The position numbers were made by a program, and so were the translations under genes. Positions 1 through 5,198 of a DNA stretch of 5,198 nucleotides are shown here, in pieces. The notes under the pieces are model-generated. The model had not been told where the DNA came from. It saw nothing but the letters and a program-made list of their open reading frames with translations, and did no database searches. The stretch is taken from positions 1-5,198 of the forward strand of contig JALUUP010000524.1 of assembly GCA_027021285.1 (NCBI GenBank), given 5' to 3'. Source of the DNA: Bacteroidota bacterium. GTDB taxonomy: Bacteria; Bacteroidota; Ignavibacteria; SZUA-365; JAADGX01. Positions within the stretch are counted from its first letter, which is position 1. The number at the start of each line of letters is the position of its first letter.

Positions 1-745
1 CCATTGGCGCATCGGGAGTGCGGCCCATGAGAAAAAGCAGGAGGGAATGCGCGCCGGCCACGGCGGACTTGCTCAGAAGCACACGCGACGGACGTTCCTC
101 GCTGTGCGTGTAAGGAATATTGAGCCCCATGCCGCCGGTGCCGCTCGTGCCGATTTTCACGTAGGTCTTGGTTCCGGCCTCCACCATCGAATTGTAGATG
201 ACCTGGATGTGGCGAATAAGCTGGGGCACGTACAGCGTCCCCAAAAGCGATTCCACCGTGTCTTCCAGGTTGTGCTCCTCTCCTCTCCTGGCGGCATCCA
301 TCTCTTTCATAACCTCCCGCGCCACCTGGAACACGTTCTGGTACGCGATGCCCGTGGCCGAATTGATACAATCCACGAGGATGTCCGGTTTGAAGCGGGA
401 AATGACCTCGTAAAGAGCCGAAGCCTGGAGGATATCATCGTTGAGCTCGTCCAGCACGTCGTGGATGTACAGGGAGCGCTTTTCGCTGTCGGTGAGAATT
501 TCTTCACGGGGGAGATCCTTGAACTCCGAGCGAACAAAAATATTGCCCCACCAGGGGACGAACCGGTCCGCGCCGGCGTCGGGATATTCTTCGTACAGCT
601 TCGCCACCGCCTCGCGGGCTTCATGCTCGCGCAGCGACGTGACCACGATCTGGCGGGGTTCGTATTCCATGAGTTTCCGGCATACGGCTGAGCCCACCAA
701 CCCCCAGCCGCCCAGTACGACGATTGATTTTCCTTGAATGTCCAT
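1..745 (-). CDS. Extended-SDR-like NAD(P)-binding Rossmann protein, 3' end beyond window
   Basis: The minus-strand frame is open from the ATG at 745-743 to the window edge, giving 248 codons with no stop. Residues 7-20 form a first Rossmann strand and nucleotide-binding turn, SIVVLGGWGLVGSA, with the GxxGxxG spacing (G12, G15, G18) typical of extended short-chain dehydrogenases / sugar-nucleotide epimerases. A second strand follows at RQIVVTSLRE (31-40), and DILVDCINSATG (121-132) sits where the family has its fourth strand. Residues 196-233 resemble the epimerase stretch 'SS-x-YG ... Y-x-x-SK-x-A-x-E', with K226 in SK. The position four residues before that Lys, normally the catalytic Tyr, is V222. 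A large insertion (about 60-115 and 145-185) separates these elements. The start is supported by an AAAGGG tract 11 bases upstream, a weak Shine-Dalgarno match. It is divergent from the GH13 gene, with 228 bases between starts. The substrate is unknown. The Rossmann fold is confident; oxidoreductase or epimerase activity is not. Confidence 0.8.
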   Translation of the reverse strand, partial: MDIQGKSIVVLGGWGLVGSAVCRKLMEYEPRQIVVTSLREHEAREAVAKLYEEYPDAGADRFVPWWGNIFVRSEFKDLPREEILTDSEKRSLYIHDVLDELNDDILQASALYEVISRFKPDILVDCINSATGIAYQNVFQVAREVMKEMDAARRGEEHNLEDTVESLLGTLYVPQLIRHIQVIYNSMVEAGTKTYVKIGTSGTGGMGLNIPYTHSEERPSRVLLSKSAVAGAHSLLLFLMGRTPDAPM

Positions 746-841
746 GTACGATGTGACCCTTTCTGATGAAGAGGTACGCTGGGATTACGCATCGGGTAAT
801 GCGCATCTATCAAGCTAAGTTATTCATTCACGGGATGACTT

Positions 842-849
842 CAAAAGTA
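842..849 (-). promoter_or_regulatory. Possible Bacteroidota-type -7 element upstream of the SDR-like gene
   Basis: On the minus strand this octamer reads TACTTTTG, a perfect match to TAnnTTTG, the -7 element known for the primary sigma factor of Bacteroidota. It lies about 97 bases upstream of the SDR-like ATG and points towards it. No TTTG -33 element is visible about 20 bases further upstream; that stretch is GC-rich. The match may therefore be chance or only half of a promoter. Confidence 0.25.
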
Positions 850-889
850 CGGGCGCGTCCCCTTCGGCGCAGGCGCACGGAACCCGCCG

Positions 890-908
890 ACACTCTTGTT
901 TGGAGTGT
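890..908. promoter_or_regulatory. Perfect 6-bp inverted repeat, candidate operator
   Basis: ACACTC (890-895) and GAGTGT (903-908) are exact reverse complements separated by the 7 bases TTGTTTG. The element lies in the divergent intergenic region, about 65 bases before the GH13 lipoprotein start and about 145 bases before the SDR-like start. That placement suits an operator for a dimeric regulator controlling one or both genes. A terminator is less likely, because no gene ends nearby and no T-run follows directly. The regulator is not encoded in this window, and the assignment rests only on symmetry and position. Confidence 0.35.
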
Positions 909-935
909 TCGAAACAAAAACCGTTCGATTTCAGG

Positions 936-965
936 TTTACTTCTACATGCTTTTTTTACTAATAT
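936..965 (+). promoter_or_regulatory. Weak sigma70-like promoter candidate for the GH13 lipoprotein
   Basis: TTTACT (936-941) and TAATAT (960-965) are separated by 18 bases and each match the -35 and -10 consensus at four of six positions. Transcription would start near 972. The mRNA would then be nearly leaderless for the ATG at 974, or have a leader of about 20 bases for the in-frame ATG at 992. The surroundings are AT-rich, so a chance match is quite possible. Confidence 0.18.
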
Positions 966-973
966 GAAGTTCC

Positions 974-2485
974 ATGAGACGAAATCCCGAAATGATCGCA
1001 CACTCTACGAACAAGCACGTCGCAGCTACGGCGCTTCTGGCGGCCCTGTCTTTCCTCGTCGTTTCCTGCTCGACGCCGAAACTGGAAGAACGGCAGGTCC
1101 CTCCACCTGATTCCATCGCCGCCCCCGGATGGGCGCAGGGCATGGCTGTGTACGCCATCGACGTGGATCGCTTCAACAACGGCAATCGTTTCAATGATCC
1201 GCCGGGTACGGACAGGCGGCGCAAGAACCACTCCGCCGACCGTCCTTTCGGTGGGGACCTGTTCGGCATCCGCCAGCGAATCTGGTACCTGCGGAGCCTG
1301 AAGATCAACGCCGTCTGCCTCAGTCCCGTGTTTACGGGCAACCTCGACCCGGACTATCCCACCTCGGACTACCTGAAAATCGATCCCGCCTTTGGAACCG
1401 AAAAAGACCTGGAAACCGTCGTTGCCAAGTGCCATGAAAACGACATCCGCGTCATCCTGGACATCAACCTCGTCTACACCGGCACGGAGTTCTTCGCTTT
1501 CCGGGATGTGCTGCAACGCCAGGATTCGTCGCAGTACCGTTCCTGGTTCTTCATCTCGGATTTCCCGGTTCGTCGCCAGGATCCGCCGCCATACCGATCG
1601 TGGCGCGGACGCGGCGATCTGCCCTTGCTCAACACCGCCTCCCCCGCTGTGCGAAAATACCTGTTCGACGCCATCCGGAAGTGGACGGCGCCTGGTATAG
1701 ACGGGTGGCGCGTGCTCAATGCGGACGCCTTGCCGGCGGATTTCCTGAAAGCCCTGCGGGAGTTCATCAAGAGCATCGATCCCGACCTCCTCCTCATCGG
1801 CGAAGTACGGGACAACGTCGCGGCCCGTCTCCAGGGCGACGAATTCGACGCCGTGCAGGACGAAGGATTTCGCCGCGCCGTCACGGGCTTTTTCGCCAGG
1901 GACTCCCTCGCCCCCTCGCAATTCGACGCCGCAATACGGAATCGGTTCAAGCAATTTCCCTCCCTGGTACCAGCCGCAGCCTGGAACACCGCAAGCAACC
2001 CGCACGGGAAACGCTTTCTTTCCATATGCGAGGACAGCATCAAACGGGCGCTCCAGGCTGCATTCTTCCAGCTAACGACGCCGGGCACACCGGTCATCCA
2101 TTACGGCGAAGAAATGGGACTGGCCGCTCCCGGCGACAACCGCCCGCCCATATCGTGGGAACCGTCGGACTGGAACAACACGGTCATCAATCATTACCGA
2201 AACCTCCTCGCTCTTCGGCGGGAATACCCGATCCTGCGTTTCGGAGCTTTCTCAAAACTCCTTGCCGACGATGTTTCCGGCGTGTACGCCTACGAGTTGC
2301 GGTACAAAAACCGGCGGGCGGTGTGTGTCCTCAACCGCAGCGACGTCCACGTTGATGCAACGCTGCCACTCCCTGCCTTGAGATGGCGCGAAAAGATGTT
2401 TGGAAATCTCTACCAGGGTACGAAACAGGGCCTGCGCGTCCGGTACATTCCTCCCCGCTCCTCCCTCCTCTTCCTCCAGGAATAA
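974..2485 (+). CDS. GH13 alpha-amylase-family lipoprotein with degenerate catalytic residues (probable pseudoenzyme)
   Basis: The 503-residue product starts with a lipoprotein signal: hydrophobic AATALLAALSFLVVS and a VVS-C lipobox at C32, so it should be lipid-anchored after export. GH13 (beta/alpha)8 landmarks follow in order: VYAIDVDRF (59-67), FGGDLFGI (92-99), SPVF...YPTSDYLKIDPAFGT (117-142), region I VILDINLVYTG (160-170), a region V-like LPLLN (216-220), region II IDGWRVLNAD (242-251), region III LIGEV (274-278), region IV NTASNPHGKR (338-347), and TTPGTPVIHYGEEMG (368-382). A C-terminal beta domain ends the protein. Regions I, II and IV have lost key residues. The nucleophile Asp after G-W-R-x is L248, the Asp of the region IV His-Asp pair is G345, and the region I Asn-His is V167-Y168. 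Only the acid/base Glu (E277) remains. Normal retaining hydrolysis of alpha-glucans is therefore unlikely; glycan binding or a structural role is inferred. The ATG at 992 (M7) gives a more typical 26-residue signal and is an alternative start, since neither ATG has a clear Shine-Dalgarno sequence. Confidence 0.9.
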   Translation: MRRNPEMIAHSTNKHVAATALLAALSFLVVSCSTPKLEERQVPPPDSIAAPGWAQGMAVYAIDVDRFNNGNRFNDPPGTDRRRKNHSADRPFGGDLFGIRQRIWYLRSLKINAVCLSPVFTGNLDPDYPTSDYLKIDPAFGTEKDLETVVAKCHENDIRVILDINLVYTGTEFFAFRDVLQRQDSSQYRSWFFISDFPVRRQDPPPYRSWRGRGDLPLLNTASPAVRKYLFDAIRKWTAPGIDGWRVLNADALPADFLKALREFIKSIDPDLLLIGEVRDNVAARLQGDEFDAVQDEGFRRAVTGFFARDSLAPSQFDAAIRNRFKQFPSLVPAAAWNTASNPHGKRFLSICEDSIKRALQAAFFQLTTPGTPVIHYGEEMGLAAPGDNRPPISWEPSDWNNTVINHYRNLLALRREYPILRFGAFSKLLADDVSGVYAYELRYKNRRAVCVLNRSDVHVDATLPLPALRWREKMFGNLYQGTKQGLRVRYIPPRSSLLFLQE

Positions 2486-2523
2486 CTACTACATTCTCGA
2501 AAGGTACCGTTGGTCTCCGATTT

Positions 2524-2551
2524 GTCATTCCCGTGAAAGCGGGAACCCAGG
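2524..2551. repeat. Dispersed intergenic palindromic repeat (GTCATTCCCG...CGGGAA..CCAGG type)
   Basis: TTCCCG (2528-2533) and CGGGAA (2540-2545) form a perfect 6-bp stem around TGAAAG, effectively a GAAA tetraloop closed by a T-G wobble. It is flanked by GTCA on the left and CCCAGG on the right. This closely matches a short repeat found between genes in many unrelated bacterial genomes, usually with CCCGCGAAAGCGGG at its centre. The T at 2534 replaces the usual C. When wrongly translated it gives peptides such as 'HSRESGNP' and 'VIPAKAGIQ'; the local frames give HSRESGNP and VIPVKAGTQ. It lies about 40 bases past the GH13 stop codon, where its hairpin could also protect the mRNA 3' end. No T-run follows, so it is not a classical terminator. 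Confidence 0.75.
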
Positions 2552-2567
2552 AACACAAGCCTTCGCC

Positions 2568-2599
2568 TTTGCAATGTTGCCCCCCGCTCTTTACTTTAA
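2568..2599 (+). promoter_or_regulatory. Weak Bacteroidota-like promoter candidate for the beta-helix gene
   Basis: TTTG (2568-2571) is followed after 20 bases by TACTTTAA (2592-2599). This resembles the Bacteroidota TTTG / TAnnTTTG arrangement, but the last two bases of the -7 motif do not match. It would give a 5' leader of roughly 140 bases. It also implies transcription separate from the GH13 gene, which fits the 263-base gap and the intervening repeat. The evidence is motif similarity only. Confidence 0.2.
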
Positions 2600-2738
2600 T
2601 ACACGGCTTCAAACGACAATGATCGTCTGTTAACATAGACCGTTCAACAATGCCTGAATTGCCAACCCGTGTCGATTCTTTTTCGCAAAGACGACAGCAT
2701 GTTGATCCGCAAGGGAATTTGTTCACGCACGATTTATT

Positions 2739-2743
2739 GGAGG
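2739..2743 (+). promoter_or_regulatory. Strong Shine-Dalgarno sequence fixing the beta-helix gene start
   Basis: GGAGG ends 5 bases before the ATG at 2749. The same frame is open back to an ATG at 2650, but that start has no ribosome binding site and would bury the obvious signal peptide 33 residues inside the protein. The 2749 start puts MQKSMLPFLIAASLLAVSAHA exactly at the N terminus. Confidence 0.85.
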
Positions 2744-2748
2744 TCGCC

Positions 2749-4239
2749 ATGCAGAAGTCAATGTTACCGTTTCTGATCGCAGCGTCATTGCTCGCCGTTT
2801 CCGCCCACGCGCAATCCCCTGCACCCGCACAACCGTCCGCCAACGCATTAATCGTTACCAGCACGGGTGATTCCGGCCCAGGCACACTGCGCGAAGCGCT
2901 TCTCAACGCCTTGAGCAATCCCGGTCCCGATTCCATCCTTTTCAACATACCGGACAGCGACCCCGGATTCGATCCCGCGACAGGTTCCTGGTTCATTACT
3001 CCCAGCACGTTCCTGCCCGAACTTCTCGATGAAACGGTTATCGATGGCGGATCACAGAGGCGGTTCCAGGGCGACCGCAATCCCGTCGGACCGGAAATCT
3101 TTATCGACGGTAAAAACCTCTCGAGCGGATCGGGGTTTGTCATTGCCGACGCCCGCAACTGCATCATCTCGGAAGTCGGTATCGTCAACTTTCACGAGCG
3201 GGGAATCAATATATACGGAAAGAAAGCGACGGAGAACATTATCCGCGGGTGTTTCATCGGCATCGATCCGACGGGCACCATGGCCATGTCCAACAAGCTC
3301 GATGGCATCCTCATCTCCATGCAGGCGCATCACAACTGGATAGGGGGCCCTGACAAAGAAGACGCAAATTTCATCGGGGGAAGTTACGCGGATGGTATTG
3401 CCATGGGGGCTACCAGCTTCAATGTCGTCGAAAACAACTTCATCGGGTGCGGTCCGAAACTCGATCCCGTGCCGAACAAATGGAACGGCATCCGCCTTTT
3501 CAACAACAACGATCACCACAGGATCGGGCCGGGAAACATTATCGCGTTCAACAAGAAACACGGCATCTTCCTGGATGGATTGGGGAGTACCAACGGCGCC
3601 CATTTCAACACTATAACCGCCAACAGTATCTTCTCCAATGAACAGAAGGGTATTGCGCTCGACGCGCAATCGAACGAACAAATCCAGGCTCCCGTCATTA
3701 CGGGATATTCCGGCGGGACGGTGACGGGCACCGCCCTCCCCGACGCCCACATAGAAATATATTCGGATGATGAAGACGAGGGGAAATTCTTTGAAGGCGA
3801 ATCCGCGACAGACGCGACGGGTGCGTTCACGTGGACCGGGCCGATTCGCGGAAGATACGTCACTGCCACGGTGACTAACGGCAACGGTTCAACGTCGGAG
3901 TTTTCGCAACCCCTCCTCGTCACGGCCGCGCAGCCACTTCGAAACGCCGCTTTATCGCCACGCCTTTACCAGAACTACCCCAACCCGTTCCGGGACCGAA
4001 CGGACATTGCGTTTGAACTCACCACGCGGTCCCGCGTCGTGCTTCGCATCAGCGACGTGCTCGGGCGCGAGGTCATAAAATTGGTGGATAATATCATGCC
4101 CGCCGGGATGCACAGCGTGACGTGGAACGGCGCAGACGCCACGGGACACCTGCTTCCCCGAGGAGCATATTTCTGTAGGATGTTCACCGGCAACTCCGCC
4201 CGGTTCATAAGGATGGCGCTGACACCCGCGCTGAAATAG
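2749..4239 (+). CDS. Secreted right-handed beta-helix protein with T9SS-type C-terminal sorting domain
   Basis: The product is 496 residues from the start chosen by the GGAGG site. Residues 1-21 are a Sec signal peptide with an AHA|QS cleavage site, followed by a short Pro/Ala linker. Residues 34-66 (LIVTSTGDSGPGTLREALLNA and DSILFNIP) match the N-terminal cap common in bacterial surface beta-helix proteins of the 'CSLREA'-like type. About 95-310 holds parallel beta-helix coils, with repeated patterns such as NCIISEVGIVNF, RGINIYG, ENIIRGCFIGID, DGILIS, NVVENNFIG, NGIRLFNNN and HGIFLDG. Residues 311-392 form an Ig/CNA-like beta module (GTVTGTALPDAHIEIYSDD ... TATVTNGNGSTSEFS) with an acidic DDEDEG patch at 340-345. 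Residues 406-496 are the sorting module: LYQNYPNPF, a VVLRISDVLGREVIKLV core, WNGADATG and GAYFCRM. No lyase or hydrolase active site is recognisable, so adhesion or polysaccharide interaction is only a guess. It would cross the inner membrane by Sec and the outer membrane by T9SS. Confidence 0.88.
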   Translation: MQKSMLPFLIAASLLAVSAHAQSPAPAQPSANALIVTSTGDSGPGTLREALLNALSNPGPDSILFNIPDSDPGFDPATGSWFITPSTFLPELLDETVIDGGSQRRFQGDRNPVGPEIFIDGKNLSSGSGFVIADARNCIISEVGIVNFHERGINIYGKKATENIIRGCFIGIDPTGTMAMSNKLDGILISMQAHHNWIGGPDKEDANFIGGSYADGIAMGATSFNVVENNFIGCGPKLDPVPNKWNGIRLFNNNDHHRIGPGNIIAFNKKHGIFLDGLGSTNGAHFNTITANSIFSNEQKGIALDAQSNEQIQAPVITGYSGGTVTGTALPDAHIEIYSDDEDEGKFFEGESATDATGAFTWTGPIRGRYVTATVTNGNGSTSEFSQPLLVTAAQPLRNAALSPRLYQNYPNPFRDRTDIAFELTTRSRVVLRISDVLGREVIKLVDNIMPAGMHSVTWNGADATGHLLPRGAYFCRMFTGNSARFIRMALTPALK

Positions 4240-4326
4240 ACTTTCTCTTCTCGCGTATCGCCTGCCCATGTATTTCTTCACAAGGAATCGTACTTTTAGC
4301 GGGTATGAAAACGAAACTCGGCATAC

Positions 4327-5198
4327 ATGGCTGACGTCGTCCTGGAGCGCGTAACCAAGACGTTCGACAAAAACGTCGTCGCGGTGAACGATCTGTCCCT
4401 CCGTGTGAGCGACGGGGAGTTCATCGTCCTGGTCGGTCCGAGCGGGTGCGGCAAGACGACGACCCTCCGGATCATCGCCGGGTTGGAAGACCCCACCAGC
4501 GGGAGCATCAAAATCGGCGGACGCGTTGTGAACGACGTGCCGCCCAAGAACCGCGACATCGCCATGGTGTTCCAGAACTACGCCCTCTACCCCCATATGA
4601 GCGTGTACGACAACATGGCCTTCGGCCTGAAACTTCGCGGGTTTCCGAAAGCGGAGATCAAATCGAGAGTGCATGAAACGGCGGAACTGCTGGGTCTGAC
4701 CGACCTGCTGTCGCGCAAGCCCCGCGCCCTCTCCGGCGGGCAACGCCAGCGTGTCGCACTCGGCAGGGCCATCGTGCGGAAACCGACGGTCTTCTTGTTC
4801 GACGAGCCCCTGTCCAACCTCGATGCCAGGCTGCGGGTACAGATGCGGGCGGAAATCAAGAAGCTGCACGCGCAGCTCAAGACCACGATGGTGTACGTGA
4901 CGCACGACCAGGTGGAAGCCATGACGATGGGAGACCGCATCGTGGTCATGGACTCAGGTTCGATCCACCAGGTTGACGAACCGCTGAACATCTATCACCA
5001 TCCCGCCGACGTGTTCGTGGCCGGATTCATCGGCAGCCCGGCCATGAATTTCCTCACCGTGAATATTCCGGTGGACGACCCCCTGCATGCCGAAGCCGGC
5101 AACCTGCGTCTAACCCTTCCCGGTGCAGCGCAATCGATCCTGGAGCGGTACCGGGGCGGAAATCTCGTGGCTGGCATACGACCGGAGCACTTGTCTTT
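4327..5198 (+). CDS. Carbohydrate ABC transporter ATP-binding protein, MalK/UgpC family, 3' end beyond window
   Basis: This cytoplasmic ATPase would drive a CUT1-type sugar importer. All motifs are intact: Walker A GPSGCGKTT (37-45), Q-loop Q83 in FQNYALYPHMSVYDN, signature LSGGQRQRVALGRA (135-148), Walker B VFLFDEP (155-161), D-loop SNLD (163-166) and switch His H193 in VTHDQVEAMTMGDR. The family hallmark GFIGSPAMNF (233-242) opens the C-terminal regulatory OB-fold (TOBE) domain, and GIRPEH (283-288) lies within it. The 290 visible residues compare with about 360-390 for the family, so only the C-terminal end is missing. The start is well constrained: an in-frame TGA at 4306-4308 lies six codons upstream with no other ATG or GTG between. 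No clear Shine-Dalgarno sequence is seen. It follows the beta-helix gene by 87 bases with no evident terminator between. The transported sugar cannot be deduced; permeases and binding protein are not in the window. MalK and UgpC cannot be told apart here. Confidence 0.95.
   Translation, partial: MADVVLERVTKTFDKNVVAVNDLSLRVSDGEFIVLVGPSGCGKTTTLRIIAGLEDPTSGSIKIGGRVVNDVPPKNRDIAMVFQNYALYPHMSVYDNMAFGLKLRGFPKAEIKSRVHETAELLGLTDLLSRKPRALSGGQRQRVALGRAIVRKPTVFLFDEPLSNLDARLRVQMRAEIKKLHAQLKTTMVYVTHDQVEAMTMGDRIVVMDSGSIHQVDEPLNIYHHPADVFVAGFIGSPAMNFLTVNIPVDDPLHAEAGNLRLTLPGAAQSILERYRGGNLVAGIRPEHLS

Noticed and set aside
47..691. 214-codon plus-strand open frame opposite the SDR-like gene
   Set aside because: It lies antisense to a frame with a clear Rossmann motif; its translation is Arg/His-rich with no recognisable domain, as expected of a shadow in GC-rich DNA.
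781..812. Imperfect repeat around ATTACGCAT / TAATGCGCAT near the SDR-like start
   Set aside because: On one strand it reads as a gapped direct repeat with indels; the match is too short and imperfect to support a regulatory call.
959..2005. 348-codon minus-strand open frame antisense to the GH13 gene
   Set aside because: The sense strand carries ordered GH13 motifs and a lipoprotein signal; the antisense product shows no domain or signal, and its length reflects GC-rich codon structure.
974..2485. Frameshift or assembly error as the cause of the missing GH13 catalytic residues
   Set aside because: The frame is continuous, the landmarks on both sides of each changed residue stay in register, and three separate regions are altered by substitution rather than indel.
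2383..2633. Small plus-strand open frames containing VIPVKAGTQ and HSRESGNP
   Set aside because: These peptides are the known mistranslation of the palindromic repeat; the frames also overlap the GH13 3' end.
2650..2748. N-terminal extension of the beta-helix protein from the ATG at 2650
   Set aside because: No ribosome binding site precedes it and it would place the signal peptide internally; the GGAGG-preceded ATG at 2749 explains both.
4240..4326. Terminator between the beta-helix gene and the ABC ATPase gene
   Set aside because: I found no GC-rich stem followed by a T-run in this 87-base gap.
3952..4905. 317-codon minus-strand open frame spanning the beta-helix 3' end and the ABC ATPase
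   Set aside because: It crosses two well-supported sense genes and the gap between them and has no family resemblance.

Overview
The window looks like a chromosomal piece of a moderately GC-rich bacterium of the Bacteroidota / Ignavibacteriota / Chlorobi (FCB) alliance. The main evidence is a secreted beta-helix protein ending in the 'LYQNYPNPF ... G-YF-R' C-terminal sorting module of type IX secretion (T9SS) cargo, a form common in Ignavibacteria- and Rhodothermia-like lineages. A perfect copy of the Bacteroidota -7 promoter motif (TAnnTTTG) also fits. The exact lineage is inferred and cannot be fixed from this sequence alone.

Layout. (1) 1-745, minus strand: the first 248 codons of an extended-SDR-like Rossmann protein, running off the left edge. 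(2) 746-973: a divergent intergenic region with a perfect 6-7-6 inverted repeat and promoter-like motifs. (3) 974-2485, plus: a 503-residue lipoprotein with a complete alpha-amylase (GH13) fold signature but a dismantled active site. (4) 2486-2748: an intergenic region with one copy of the widespread 'GTCATTCCCG...CGGGAA..CCAGG' palindromic repeat, then a strong Shine-Dalgarno sequence. (5) 2749-4239, plus: a secreted right-handed beta-helix protein with a T9SS-type C-terminal domain. (6) 4327 to the right edge, plus: a MalK/UgpC-type sugar ABC transporter ATPase lacking only its C-terminal end.

How the genes may work together. The ATPase would power uptake of oligosaccharides or another carbohydrate. 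The GH13-like lipoprotein would sit on a membrane surface, where it could bind a glycan or act as a scaffold but probably could not hydrolyse by the normal GH13 mechanism. The beta-helix protein would be exported to the cell surface or medium. A carbohydrate theme is plausible, but spacing and intergenic signals do not show a single operon. The SDR-like gene is divergent and its link to the others is unknown.

The most interesting observation is the GH13 protein. It keeps the fold landmarks and the catalytic-acid Glu, but the nucleophile Asp is Leu, the transition-state Asp is Gly, and the region I Asn-His pair is Val-Tyr. This looks like a secreted pseudo-amylase with an intact reading frame. 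I saw no tRNA, rRNA, CRISPR array, transposase or convincing riboswitch.
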